Of a stretch of DNA of 64,000 bases, positions 33,887 through 42,649 are shown one piece after another. The number at the start of each line of letters is the position of its first letter. Within the stretch, counting starts at the first letter, position 1. A program made the translations under genes and the position numbers. The stretch lies in contig NZ_CP072941.1 of assembly GCF_018069625.1 (NCBI RefSeq), positions 5,952,001 to 6,016,000 on the forward strand. The letters are read 5' to 3'. The notes under the pieces were generated by a model. The model did no database searches. It was given only the letters and a program-made list of their open reading frames with translations, and was not told where the DNA came from. The DNA is from Streptomyces yatensis (GTDB lineage: Bacteria; Actinomycetota; Actinomycetes; Streptomycetales; Streptomycetaceae).

Positions 33887-34031
33887 GAGGGCTCCTCCGG
33901 GCGAGTGAGCGGCCCTGCGGTCGTCCTCGTGGGCCGTGCGGTCGTCGTCGCGGACCCTGCGGCCGTCATGGCGGACCGGAGGTCGTCATCAGGGGACCTG
34001 TGATCGCGATCGGCGGACCAGGCGGTGGCCA

Positions 34032-35057
34032 TCAGCGGCCCTGCTCGGTCAGCAGGGCGTCCAGGCGAGGGTAGACGGTACGGGCGTTATGTTCGTAGAT
34101 GCCGGTCAGATCGGCCGCGGAGAGCCCGGCGGCCTCGGTGTAGCGGCGGGTGTCGTCGAAGTGCCGGCCCGTCCGGGGGTCGACATCGCGGACGGCGCCG
34201 ATCATCTCGGAGGCGAAGAGGATGTTCCGGGCCGGGATGACGTCGAGGAGGAGATCGATGCCGGGCTGGTGGTAGACGCAGGTGTCGAAGAAGACATTGC
34301 CCAGGACGTGCTCCTCCAGGGGCGGCTTGCCGAGGGCCATCGCCAGGCCGCGGAACCGGCCCCAGTGATACGGGACGGCGCCGCCGCCATGCGGGATGAT
34401 CAGGCGCAGGGTGGGGAAGTCGGCGAACAGATCGCCCTGCACCAGCTGCATGAACACCGTCGTATCGGCGTTGAGGTAGTGCGCCCCGGTGGTGTGGAAG
34501 GCGGGGTTGACGCTGGTGCTCACATGCACCATCGCCGGGAGGTCGTACTCCACCAGCTTTTCGTAGACCGGGTACCAGGAGCGGTCGGTCAGCGGTGGGG
34601 CCGTCCAGTGGCCGCCCGAGGGATCGGGGTTGAGGTTGACCGCCACGGCTCCGTACTCCTCCACGCAGCGGACGAGCTCGGGCACGCAGGTGGCCGGGTC
34701 GACGCCCGGCGACTGCGGAAGCATCGCGGCGGGCGCGAAGCGCTCCGGGTAGAGGGTGCTGACGCGGAAGCAGAGCTCGTTGCAGAGGGCGGCCCACGCG
34801 GTGGAGGTGTGGAGATCGCCGATGTGGTGGGCCATGAAGGACGCCCGGGGCGAGAAGACCGTCAGGTCGATGCCGCGTTCGTCCATCAGCCGGAGCTGGT
34901 TGGGCTCGATGCTGTGGCGCAGCTCGTCGTCACCGATGCGGAGATCGGCGCGGGAGGGGGTGCGGGCGGGGTCGGTGAGTCCGTTGATCTGCTGGGTGCG
35001 CCATGCCTCCAGCGCCGGTGGCGCGGTGGTGTAGTGGCCATGGCAGTCGATGATCAT
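34032..35057 (-). CDS. ligJ: 4-oxalomesaconate hydratase (LigJ type)
   Basis: A 341-aa amidohydrolase-fold hydratase starting MIIDCHGHYTTAPPALEAWR, the LigJ signature with its H-x-H metal site. Further motifs are FSPRASFMAHHIGD, AVNLNPDPSGGHWTAPPLTD, IIPHGGGAVPYHWGRFRGLA and FASEMIGAVRDVDP. It converts 4-oxalomesaconate to 4-carboxy-4-hydroxy-2-oxoadipate. It is first in its operon, with a good promoter 33-61 bp upstream and an AGAAGGAACC ribosome-binding site. Together with the PDC lactonase gene it points to meta-cleavage of protocatechuate or gallate, whereas streptomycetes usually use the ortho route. Confidence 0.87.
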   Translation of the reverse strand: MIIDCHGHYTTAPPALEAWRTQQINGLTDPARTPSRADLRIGDDELRHSIEPNQLRLMDERGIDLTVFSPRASFMAHHIGDLHTSTAWAALCNELCFRVSTLYPERFAPAAMLPQSPGVDPATCVPELVRCVEEYGAVAVNLNPDPSGGHWTAPPLTDRSWYPVYEKLVEYDLPAMVHVSTSVNPAFHTTGAHYLNADTTVFMQLVQGDLFADFPTLRLIIPHGGGAVPYHWGRFRGLAMALGKPPLEEHVLGNVFFDTCVYHQPGIDLLLDVIPARNILFASEMIGAVRDVDPRTGRHFDDTRRYTEAAGLSAADLTGIYEHNARTVYPRLDALLTEQGR

Positions 35058-35089
35058 TCGCGGTTCCTTCTCGGCGTGCGGTTCCTCGC

Positions 35090-35119
35090 AACCTAACTGT
35101 CGATGAAATTGTTGACAAT
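35090..35119 (-). promoter_or_regulatory. Promoter TTGTCA-N17-TAGGTT with ATTGT-N2-ACAAT operator
   Basis: On the minus strand TTGTCA (35118-35113) and TAGGTT (35095-35090) are 17 bp apart, a near-consensus housekeeping promoter for the ligJ operon. The palindrome ATTGTCAACAAT (35119-35108) overlaps the -35 box; its form is typical of GntR-family (FadR/VanR-like) operators, suggesting repression relieved by a pathway metabolite. No regulator gene is adjacent. Confidence 0.65.
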
Positions 35120-35129
35120 ATGTGCGACG

Positions 35130-35171
35130 AAAAAGACCCCCGCGATGTCCGGGATACGGACGCCGCGGGGG
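35130..35171 (-). terminator. Intrinsic terminator of the deoC-ALDH operon
   Basis: On the minus strand CCCCCGCGGCGTCC pairs with GGAC..CGCGGGGG and is followed by TCTTTTT. It lies 29 bp behind the second aldehyde dehydrogenase stop and insulates it from the ligJ promoter. Confidence 0.85.
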
Positions 35172-35199
35172 CGGAGCTTCGGTGGTGTGAAGCCGGAGG

Positions 35200-36060
35200 C
35201 TAGACCCCCATCGGATGCCAGACGGTCTTGGTCTCCAGGAAGGCCAGGAGACGGCCGGTGCCGGGGTCGGCCGCCCAATCCACAGGCTGTGGACGAAGGA
35301 CCCGCTTGAGGTTGTCCGCGGAGGCCTTCTCCAGCTCGACCGCGAGCTCCGGGTCCGCGCCGGCGAGGTCGATCGCGTTGACGTCCTGGTGCGCGGCGAG
35401 CGGGGCGGCGATCTCGGCGGTGCGGCCGGAGAGGATGTTGACCACGCCGCCCGGGAGGTCGGAGGTGGCCAGCACCTCGGCCAGGGAGAGGGCGGGCAGC
35501 GGGGACTTCTCGCTCGCCACCACCACGGCCGTGTTGCCGGTGACGATCGCGGGGGCGATCACGGAGACCAGGCCGAGGAAGGACGAGTCCTGGGGCGCGA
35601 GGAGGGTGACCACGCCGGTCGGCTCGGGGGAGGAGAGGTTGAAGTACGGCCCGGCGACGGGGTTGGCGGACCCGGCGATCTGGGCCGTCTTGTCCGACCA
35701 GCCCGCGTACCAGACCCAGCGGTCGATCGCGGCGTCGACCTGGGCGGAGGCCTTGGCCTTGCTCAGCCCCTCACCCTCGGCGACCTCCGCGACGAACTGG
35801 TCGCGGCGGCCCTCCAGCATCTCGGCGACGCGGTAGAGGATCTGGCCCCGGTTGTACGCGGTGGCCCCGGACCAGCCGCCGAACGCCTTGCGCGCGGCGA
35901 CGACCGCGTCCCGGGCGTCCTTGCGGGAGGCCAGGGGGGCGTTGGCGAGCCACTGGCCCTTTGCTGTGGTCACCTCGTACACCCGCCCGCTCTCCGAGCG
36001 TGGGAACTTGCCGCCCACGAACAGCTTGTAGGTCTTCAGGACCGAGAGTCGTTCAGACAT
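35200..36060 (-). CDS. Half-length aldehyde dehydrogenase-like protein
   Basis: A 286-aa protein similar to the N-terminal, NAD-binding half of aldehyde dehydrogenases: KLFVGGKFPRSESGRVYEV, LLAPQDSSFLGLVSVIAPAI (W-N-F-P region altered) and a GNTAVVVASEKSPLPALSL segment. The catalytic Cys domain of a normal 480-residue ALDH is missing, yet the frame is intact and its start overlaps the full-length ALDH gene by 8 bp. As I remember, streptomycetes keep such a pair next to deoC. It may be a regulatory or structural partner of the full-length enzyme; it cannot be a complete dehydrogenase alone. Confidence 0.75.
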   Translation of the reverse strand: MSERLSVLKTYKLFVGGKFPRSESGRVYEVTTAKGQWLANAPLASRKDARDAVVAARKAFGGWSGATAYNRGQILYRVAEMLEGRRDQFVAEVAEGEGLSKAKASAQVDAAIDRWVWYAGWSDKTAQIAGSANPVAGPYFNLSSPEPTGVVTLLAPQDSSFLGLVSVIAPAIVTGNTAVVVASEKSPLPALSLAEVLATSDLPGGVVNILSGRTAEIAAPLAAHQDVNAIDLAGADPELAVELEKASADNLKRVLRPQPVDWAADPGTGRLLAFLETKTVWHPMGV

Positions 36061-37513
36061 CGAGGTATGCCTCCAGGCCGTGACGGCCGCCTTCGCGGCC
36101 GTATCCCGACTCCTTGTAGCCGCCGAACGGGGAGGCCGGGTCGAACTTGTTGAACGTGTTGGACCACACGATGCCCGCCCGGAGCTTGTTCGCCATCCAC
36201 AGGATGCGCGAGCCCTTCTCCGTCCAGATGCCCGCCGACAGTCCGTACGGCGTGTTGTTGGCCTTGGCCACGGCCTCTTCGGGGGTGCGGAAGGTCAGCA
36301 CCGACAGCACCGGGCCGAAGATCTCCTCGCGGGCGATCCGGTGGGCCTGGGTGACGCCAGTGAAGAGGGTGGGCGCGAACCAGTAGCCGGAGGTGGGCAG
36401 TTCGCACGCCGGGGCCCAGCGCTCGGCGCCCTCGGCCTCGCCCGCGTCGGCCAGCGCGCGGATCCGGGCCAGCTGCTCGGCGGAGTTGATGGCGCCGATG
36501 TCGGTGTTCTTGTCCAGCGGATCACCCAGCCGCAGGGTGCCCATCCGGCGCTTGAGCGCGTCGAGCAGCTCCTCCTGGACGGACTCCTGGACCAGGAGGC
36601 GGGAGCCCGCGCAGCAGACATGGCCCTGGTTGAAGAAGATGCCGCCGATGATGCCCTCGACCGCCTGGTCGAGGGGGGCGTCGTCGAAGACGATGTTCGC
36701 GGCCTTGCCGCCGAGTTCGAGGGTGACCTTCTTCTTCGTACCGGCCACCGTACGGGCGATGGCCTTGCCGACCTCGGTGGAGCCGGTGAAGGCCACCTTG
36801 TCGATCCCGGGGTGGGCGACCAGCTCGGCGCCGGTCGAGCCGTCGCCGGTGATGATGTTGACCACGCCCTTGGGGAGCCCGGCCTGGCGGCAGATGTCCG
36901 CGAAGAACAGGGCGCTCAGGGGTGTCGTCTCGGCGGGCTTGAGGACGACCGTATTGCCGGTGGCGAGCGCCGGGGCGATCTTCCAGGCCAGCATCAGCAG
37001 CGGGAAGTTCCACGGGATGATCTGGCCGGCGACGCCCAGGGGCTTCGGGTCCGTGCCGCTCGTGCCGTTTAGCGGGCTACGCCCGCGGACCGCGTAGGCG
37101 AGCTTGTCGGCCCAGCCCGCGTAGTAGAAGAAGTGGGCCGCGACCAGGGGCAGATCGGTGTCGCGCGACTCGCGGATCGGCTTGCCGTTGTCCAGCGACT
37201 CCAGCACGGCCAGTTCGCGGGAGCGCTCCTGGATGATGCGGGCGATGCGGAAGAGGTACTTGGCGCGCTCGGAGCCGGGGAGCGCCGACCAGGCCGTGAA
37301 CGCCTTACGGGCGGCCTTGACGGCGCGGTCCACGTCCTCCGCGCCGGCCTGGGCGACCTCGGAGAGGACCTCCTCGGAGGAGGGGGAGAGGGTCTTGAAG
37401 ACCTTGCCGTCGCCCGCCTCGCCGAACTCCCCGTCGATGAACAGGCCGTAGGACGGGGCGATGTCGACGACGGCGCGGGACTCCGGCGCCGGTGCGTACT
37501 CGAAAACGGGCAT
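36053..37513 (-). CDS. Aldehyde dehydrogenase
   Basis: A 486-aa NAD(P)-dependent aldehyde dehydrogenase of normal length. Visible sites are the cofactor loop IIPWNFPLLMLAWKIAPALA, FTGSTEVGKAI, the general-base Glu in VTLELGGKAANIVF and the nucleophile region NQGHVCCAGSRLLVQE. The gene starts 6 bp behind deoC. DeoC releases acetaldehyde, so oxidation of acetaldehyde to acetate is the simplest role; this is inferred from operon context. The following half-length homologue may be its partner. Confidence 0.87.
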   Translation of the reverse strand: MPVFEYAPAPESRAVVDIAPSYGLFIDGEFGEAGDGKVFKTLSPSSEEVLSEVAQAGAEDVDRAVKAARKAFTAWSALPGSERAKYLFRIARIIQERSRELAVLESLDNGKPIRESRDTDLPLVAAHFFYYAGWADKLAYAVRGRSPLNGTSGTDPKPLGVAGQIIPWNFPLLMLAWKIAPALATGNTVVLKPAETTPLSALFFADICRQAGLPKGVVNIITGDGSTGAELVAHPGIDKVAFTGSTEVGKAIARTVAGTKKKVTLELGGKAANIVFDDAPLDQAVEGIIGGIFFNQGHVCCAGSRLLVQESVQEELLDALKRRMGTLRLGDPLDKNTDIGAINSAEQLARIRALADAGEAEGAERWAPACELPTSGYWFAPTLFTGVTQAHRIAREEIFGPVLSVLTFRTPEEAVAKANNTPYGLSAGIWTEKGSRILWMANKLRAGIVWSNTFNKFDPASPFGGYKESGYGREGGRHGLEAYLDV

Positions 37514-37519
37514 GGCGTA

Positions 37520-38521
37520 TCAGTCCACCGTCACGTAGTCGGGACCGGAGTACCGGCCGGTGCTCAGCTTCTGGCGCTGCATCAGCAGGTCGTTGAGGAG
37601 GCTGGAGGCGCCGAAGCGGAACCAATCCGGGGAGAGCCACTCGCCGCCCAGCGTCTCGTTGACCATCACCAGGTACTTGATCGCGTCCTTGGAGGTGCGG
37701 ATGCCGCCCGCGGGCTTCACGCCCACCTGGACGCCGACCGCGGCGCGGAAGTCGCGGACCGCCTCCAGCAGGACGAGGGTGACGGGCGGGGTCGCGTTGA
37801 CGGCCACCTTGCCGGTGGAGGTCTTGATGAAGTCCGCGCCGGCGAGCATCGCCAGCCAGGAGGCGCGGCGGACGTTGTCGTACGTCTGCAGCTCACCGGT
37901 CTCGAAGATGACCTTGAGGTGGGCGGCGGTGCCGTCCTCGCGGACGCAGGCCTCCTTCACCTGCCGGATCTCCTCGAAGACCTCGAGGTAGCGGCCGGAG
38001 AGGAAGGCGCCACGGTCGATCACCATGTCGATCTCGTCCGCCCCGGCGGCCACCGCGTCCCGGGTGTCGGCCAGCTTGACCGGCAGCGCGGCCCGGCCGG
38101 AGGGGAAGGCGGTGGCGACGGCCGCCACGTGGATGCCGCTGCCGCCGCCCTTCAGGGCCTCCTTGGCGGTGGCCACCATGTCGCCGTAGACGCAGATCGC
38201 CGCGACCTGGGGGACGGTGCGGTCGGTGGGATCGGGGTTGATCCCCTTGGCGCACAGGGACCGGACCTTGCCCGGGGTGTCGGCACCCTCCAGGGTCGTC
38301 AGGTCGATCATCGAGATCGCCAGGTCGATGGCGTACGCCTTCGCCGTGGTCTTGATCGAGCGGGTGCCGAGGGTCGCGGCACGGGCCTGCAGGCCGACCG
38401 CGTCGACGCCCGGCAGGCCGTGCAGGAAGCGGCGCAGGGCGCGGTCGTCGGCGGTCACGTCCGCCATCGACGCGAGTCGCTCCGCGGCCTCTTTGCCGTA
38501 TGCGGGAACTGTGGTGGGCAT
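37520..38521 (-). CDS. deoC: Deoxyribose-phosphate aldolase
   Basis: A 333-aa class I aldolase splitting 2-deoxyribose-5-phosphate into acetaldehyde and glyceraldehyde-3-phosphate. DEIDMVIDRGAFLSG carries the catalytic Asp, HLKVIFETGEL the Schiff-base Lys region, and DFIKTSTGKVAVNATPPV and GVKPAGGIRT the conserved phosphate- and Lys-site strands. Its length is that of the longer eukaryote-like DERA group rather than E. coli DeoC (about 259 aa). ATG 38521 is used; GTG 38527, two codons upstream, coincides with the predicted transcription start and could be a leaderless start. It heads the deoC-ALDH-ALDH operon. Confidence 0.94.
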   Translation of the reverse strand: MPTTVPAYGKEAAERLASMADVTADDRALRRFLHGLPGVDAVGLQARAATLGTRSIKTTAKAYAIDLAISMIDLTTLEGADTPGKVRSLCAKGINPDPTDRTVPQVAAICVYGDMVATAKEALKGGGSGIHVAAVATAFPSGRAALPVKLADTRDAVAAGADEIDMVIDRGAFLSGRYLEVFEEIRQVKEACVREDGTAAHLKVIFETGELQTYDNVRRASWLAMLAGADFIKTSTGKVAVNATPPVTLVLLEAVRDFRAAVGVQVGVKPAGGIRTSKDAIKYLVMVNETLGGEWLSPDWFRFGASSLLNDLLMQRQKLSTGRYSGPDYVTVD

Positions 38522-38533
38522 GGTCACCAGACG

Positions 38534-38563
38534 AGCATATCTACGCGCGTAGTCGGATGTCAC
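38534..38563 (-). promoter_or_regulatory. deoC promoter with operator CTACGCGCGTAG in the spacer
   Basis: On the minus strand GTGACA (38563-38558) and TATGCT (38539-38534) are 18 bp apart, and the perfect palindrome CTACGCGCGTAG (38552-38541) lies entirely between them. Occupancy would exclude RNA polymerase, so the bound factor is most simply a repressor. Confidence 0.7.
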
Positions 38564-38646
38564 CCCCGGCCCCGGATTCCGTGCGGGCCGGGGCGGGCGA
38601 TCCCTGGGCGTCCCCCGTATGGGGAGTGTGGTGCACAATCGGGCGC

Positions 38647-39306
38647 ATGACGAGCCCGGACGACGACTCCGCCCCCGCCTCATCCTCCTCGATGCCCGAG
38701 ACCTTCTCGGACCGGGTCTACCGCTCCCCGAGCGGCATCGGAGGCGGGGTGCTGCTGCTCGCGCTCAGCGGCTGGCTGGGCATCGACGCGATGATCCGGG
38801 GCGAGGGACGGACGCCGTGGCTGGCGCTGGCCGGGCTGCTGTTCGCGGTGCCGGTGGTGATCGCCTTCACGGTGCGCCCGGCGGTGTACGCGGGGCAGGA
38901 CCGGCTGCTCGTCCGCAACCCGTTCCGTACGGTCACGCTGCCCTGGGCCGCGGTCGAGGGGCTGCGCGCCGGCTACACCAGCGAGGTGCTGGCGGGCGGG
39001 GCGACGTACCAGCTCTGGGCGATCCCGGTCTCGCTGCGGCAGCGCAAGCGGGCCGCGAGGCAGCAGGCCAGGGCGGCCTCCGAGGACCCCTTCAGCCGTA
39101 CGTCGGCCCATGTGTCGGCGAACAACGCCGGGGAGGACCGGCGGGCCCCCTCCGACGCGGCCATCGGCGACCTGCGCGAAATGGCCGAACTCAACGCCCA
39201 GCGGGAAGGCGCCCAGGGGGCGCCCGAGGTCCGGTGGGCGTTCGAGGTCATCGCGCCGACGCTGGCGGGTGCGGTGCTGCTGGTCATCATGCTGGCCATC
39301 GGCTGA
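38647..39306 (+). CDS. PH-domain-containing membrane protein
   Basis: A 219-aa protein. After a 30-residue Ser-rich start come two close membrane helices (GIGGGVLLLALSGWLGIDAM and LALAGLLFAVPVVIAFTV), then a bacterial PH-like domain: YAGQDRLLVRNPFRTVTLPW followed by V-E-G-L-R. A C-terminal helix (APTLAGAVLLVIMLAI) follows a charged linker. Such proteins are widespread in actinobacteria with unknown function. It is divergent from deoC, about 120 bp away; whether the deoC operator also affects it is unclear. Confidence 0.75.
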   Translation: MTSPDDDSAPASSSSMPETFSDRVYRSPSGIGGGVLLLALSGWLGIDAMIRGEGRTPWLALAGLLFAVPVVIAFTVRPAVYAGQDRLLVRNPFRTVTLPWAAVEGLRAGYTSEVLAGGATYQLWAIPVSLRQRKRAARQQARAASEDPFSRTSAHVSANNAGEDRRAPSDAAIGDLREMAELNAQREGAQGAPEVRWAFEVIAPTLAGAVLLVIMLAIG

Positions 39307-39616
39307 GCGAGCGAGCGCCTGGCGGCGCGGTTTCGGGGGCTTGGCTGTCCGGGTGCTTGGTTCTCCGGGTGCTTGGCTGTCCGGGGCTCGGGTCCTGGGC
39401 CCCGGGTCCTGGCTCTCCGGCTCCCGGGCTTTCGGGTCCTGGCCGCCCGGCCTCTCGGCTGGGGCTGCCCGGCTCTCGGCCGCTTGGCGGCTTGGCTTCC
39501 GGCGGCGTCGAGGCAGGCGTCCACGGCGTCCTGGCCGCCGCGGACGACCGCGCGGACCATGAGCCGATGCGCAGCGTGGTGGCGCCCTCGGTTACGGCAC
39601 GGAGAACGGCGCCCTG
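39307..39616. other. Repetitive spacer behind the PH-domain gene
   Basis: About 310 bp. Bases 39338-39500 contain a decayed 16-bp tandem repeat (CTTGGCTGTCCGGGTG) passing into TCCGGGCTCCCGG-like variations. The right part (39563-39616) is in frame with the small sortase-like ORF and may be its eroded 5' end. No independent gene is seen. Confidence 0.55.
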
Positions 39617-39853
39617 ATGCGTACGGCCGTCGTCGTCGGCCATGACTACTGCGGGTTCCAGCAGTTCGCCACCCTGCCCATCGGCACGGTCGTCACCGTG
39701 ACCGGTCCGCGCGGCACCTTCCGCCACCGCGTCTACGCCCACTACCTGAACCCCGGGCGCGGCGCCTCCGCCCACGGCCTCTACTGGGGCGACCTCACCC
39801 TCCAGTCCTGCGTCGGACCCGATACCGGGTTCAGCTACCTCAGCCGGATCTGA
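39617..39853 (+). CDS. Sortase-like C-terminal fragment, possibly a gene remnant
   Basis: A 78-aa ORF from ATG 39617 (open in frame back to 39563). VVVGHDYCGFQQFATLPIGT, YWGDLTLQSCVGPDTGF and YLSRI at the end place His, Cys and Arg in the order and spacing of a sortase catalytic core (H...T-L-x-x-C...R). A complete sortase needs about 100 more N-terminal residues and a membrane anchor, which are absent; upstream lies repetitive DNA. It could be a truncated pseudogene or a small secreted-protein family that I do not recognise. Confidence 0.35.
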   Translation: MRTAVVVGHDYCGFQQFATLPIGTVVTVTGPRGTFRHRVYAHYLNPGRGASAHGLYWGDLTLQSCVGPDTGFSYLSRI

Positions 39854-39876
39854 CGCGGCTCCGGCACCGGCACCGA

Positions 39877-41583
39877 TCAGATTCCAGCCGCCGCCGAGAG
39901 ATCCTTCTTGAGCGCGGCCAGCACGCTGTCCGCCGTGGCGCGGGCCGGGACCAGGGCGACCGCCCCCTGCACATCGACGACCACCTCCAGGTAGCACTTC
40001 AGCTTCGGCTCGGTGCCGCTGGGCCGGACGACCACGCGGGCCGACCGGACGGTGTCCTTTCCGGCGAGCTGGTAGCGCAGCCCGTCCGTCGGGGGCAGCG
40101 TCTCCGTACCCCGTGACAGATCCTCCGCCGAGGTCACGGCGAGCCCCGCGAGCTCGGTGGGCGGCTGTTCGCGCAGCCGCTTCATCGCGGTGCCGATCAG
40201 GGAGAGGTCCGTGACGCGGACGGACAGCTGGTCGGTGGCGTGCAGGCCGTGGGCGACCGCGATGTCGTCCAGCAGGTCGGTGACGGTGCGCCCCTGCTCC
40301 TTCAGCTCGGACGTCAGCTCGGCCACCAGCAGCGCGGCCGTGATGCCGTCCTTGTCGCGTACGCCCGCCGGGTCCACGCAGTAGCCGAGCGCCTCCTCAT
40401 ACGCGTAGCGCAGCCCGTCCACCCGGGCCAGCCACTTGAAGCCGGTCAGCGTCTCGGCGTACGGGAGCCCGGCGTCCTCCGCGATCCGCGACAGCAGCGA
40501 CGAGGAGACGATCGTGGTCGCGAAGGTGCCGCGGGCGCGCTTGTGGACAAGGTGGGTGGCGAGCAGGGCGCCGACCTCGTCCCCGCGCAGCATCCGCCAG
40601 CCGGCGGCGTCCGTGGGGGCGGTGGGGTTCGTGATCGTGGGCACGGCGACGGCGCAGCGGTCGGCGTCCGGGTCGTTGGCGATGATGATGTCCGGAGCGA
40701 CCTTGCGGGCCGTCGCGAAGGCCAGGTCCATCGCCCCCGGCTCCTCCGGGTTCGGGAACGCGACGGTCGGGAACGCCGGGTCGGGCTCGGCCTGCTCCGG
40801 GACGACCGCGGGCGCCGGGAAACCGGCCCGCGCGAAGGCCGCGGTGAGCGTTTCGCGGCCGACGCCGTGCAGCGGGGTGTAGACGACGCGGGCGTTGCGG
40901 GGCGAACCCGGCGTGAGGACGGCGTCCGTACGGGCGAGATACGCGTCGAGGACGTCGTCGTTCAGCGTCTCCCAGCCGCTCTCGGGGCGGGGCACGTCGT
41001 TCAGGCTGCGGATGGCGGCGATCTCGGCGGCGATCTCGGCGTCGGCGGGCGGCACGATCTGGGAGCCGTCGCCGAGGTAGACCTTGTAGCCGTTGTCGCG
41101 CGGCGGGTTGTGGCTCGCGGTGACCTCGATACCGGCCACCGCGCCGAGGTGACGGATGGCGAAGGCGAGGACGGGCGTGGGGAGGGGCCGCGGAAGCACG
41201 GCCGCGCGGAAGCCTGCGCCGGTCATCACCGCGGCGGTGTCGCGGGCGAAGTCGGCGCTTTTGTAGCGCGCGTCGTAGCCGACGACGACGAGCCCCTGAT
41301 CGTGATGCTTGCGCAGGTACGCGGCGAGCCCGGCGGCGGCGCGGATGACGACGGCGCGGTTCATCCGCATGGGCCCGGCGCCGAGTTCACCCCGGAGACC
41401 GGCGGTACCGAACTGCAGCATGCCGGAGAACCGGTCGGCGATCTCGTCGAACGCGTCCTCGGCGCCGTCCGCGCCGTCCGTGTTGGCCTGGAGCAGCGTG
41501 CTGAGCTCGTCGCGGGTCTCGGGATCGGGATCCTCGGCGAGCCATGCGCGGGCCTGTGCGATGAGATCGGGCTCCGTGGCCAT
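39877..41583 (-). CDS. PGM2-like phosphohexomutase/phosphopentomutase
   Basis: A 568-aa alpha-D-phosphohexomutase family protein. Phosphoserine loop [15 protein letters not shown], metal loop [10 protein letters not shown], sugar loop [12 protein letters not shown] and the phosphate loop [13 protein letters not shown] are all intact. TASHNP-x-x-D-N-G-Y-K-V-Y is the form seen in the PGM2 group, whose human member acts as phosphopentomutase. No DeoB-type mutase is seen nearby, so it may convert (deoxy)ribose-1-P from the phosphorylases to the 5-phosphate used by DeoC. It lies downstream of punA but is separated by a 1.4 kb repeat island. Confidence 0.85.
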   Translation of the reverse strand: MATEPDLIAQARAWLAEDPDPETRDELSTLLQANTDGADGAEDAFDEIADRFSGMLQFGTAGLRGELGAGPMRMNRAVVIRAAAGLAAYLRKHHDQGLVVVGYDARYKSADFARDTAAVMTGAGFRAAVLPRPLPTPVLAFAIRHLGAVAGIEVTASHNPPRDNGYKVYLGDGSQIVPPADAEIAAEIAAIRSLNDVPRPESGWETLNDDVLDAYLARTDAVLTPGSPRNARVVYTPLHGVGRETLTAAFARAGFPAPAVVPEQAEPDPAFPTVAFPNPEEPGAMDLAFATARKVAPDIIIANDPDADRCAVAVPTITNPTAPTDAAGWRMLRGDEVGALLATHLVHKRARGTFATTIVSSSLLSRIAEDAGLPYAETLTGFKWLARVDGLRYAYEEALGYCVDPAGVRDKDGITAALLVAELTSELKEQGRTVTDLLDDIAVAHGLHATDQLSVRVTDLSLIGTAMKRLREQPPTELAGLAVTSAEDLSRGTETLPPTDGLRYQLAGKDTVRSARVVVRPSGTEPKLKCYLEVVVDVQGAVALVPARATADSVLAALKKDLSAAAGI

Positions 41584-41621
41584 GGGGGCCTCCTGGGGGG
41601 TGGTCGTTTGGGGGTGGTCGT

Positions 41622-41910
41622 TTGGTGGGTGCGGGTTCCGCTGTGTGCGGGTCCCGCTGTGTGCGGGTGCGGGTGCGGGTTCGGCTTGCTGGTGCTGGTG
41701 CTGGTGCGTGGTGCGTGGTGGTTGCTGTGGGTGCGCCTGCTGTGCGTGGTGGGTGCCGGGGGCGGGGCCTCCGGGGCGGCGCCCTGGACCGTATATTTAC
41801 GGCGCCATTGGCCGGGAGCGTTGTGTTGGTCGGGGATTGGCGCCACAAATACACGTAAGCGTCCAGGACACCACCCCTGCGACCCCGCCCCCTCCCGTCT
41901 CGTCGGCGGC
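41622..41910 (-). repeat. 85-bp-core inverted-repeat element, copy 2
   Basis: Reverse orientation. The core is 41783-41867, exactly 85 bp like the other copies, with CCTGGAC/GTCCAGG ends and the inner GGCGCC pair. The tail, reading GGCACCCACCACGCAC onward, extends with CACCACGCAC and CCGCACACAGCGG units to within 40 bp of the mutase start codon. Confidence 0.75.
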
Positions 41911-42649
41911 CACCAGCCGGTGGCCCCAGGCCCCGGCCTGTTTCCGGACCGCCGGGGTGTCGGCTGCGGCCCGCCTCCCGCTCGCTTGTCGGTGTCCGCG
42001 CCGTGGTGGATCGGCTGCCCCGGCCCGGATCCGAATCGCCCGGGTGAGGCTCCTCTCCCTCCCACTCGTCGGTCGCTGCGCGTGTCCGGAGGCCCTCTCC
42101 CCGTCTCGTCGGCGCCCGTGCGCTGGCGGCAAGGGCTCCGACCGGGATCGCCCCGGGTGCGGCTCCTCTCCCTGCCGCTCGTCGGTGTCCGCGTGGCCAG
42201 TGCCGCTGGGCCCCGCCTCCTCCGGCCTCGTGGGCGACCGTTCCCTCCGCCTTGGGGCGGGCATGAGCGACACCGGGTCCGCTTCGGGTGAGCCCCTCTC
42301 CAGCCTCGCGGCGGGGAGGGACTGCCATCGGACGATCCGGGGGCGGCCAGGACCCGAGCGACCGGGGCGCGGTTGCCGACGAGGTACGAGGGCGTACCCG
42401 CCACCAGGCGCCCCGGACTGGGTCTGGGCGCCACCGGCAGGTGGCCGCGGGTGAGCCGGGAGGACGGGGGCAGTGCCCACCCCCGTCCGGCGCTCGCCAC
42501 CCGGCGGCCTGGGACCGGGCCAGGACCGGAGCCCACCGGCGGGTGGCCGTCGGTGAGCCGGAAGGGCGGGGGCCGTACCGACCCCCGTCCGGCACTCGCC
42601 ACCAGGCGTCCGGAACCGTATGGGCGCCCTGGGCCCACCGGCGGGTGGC

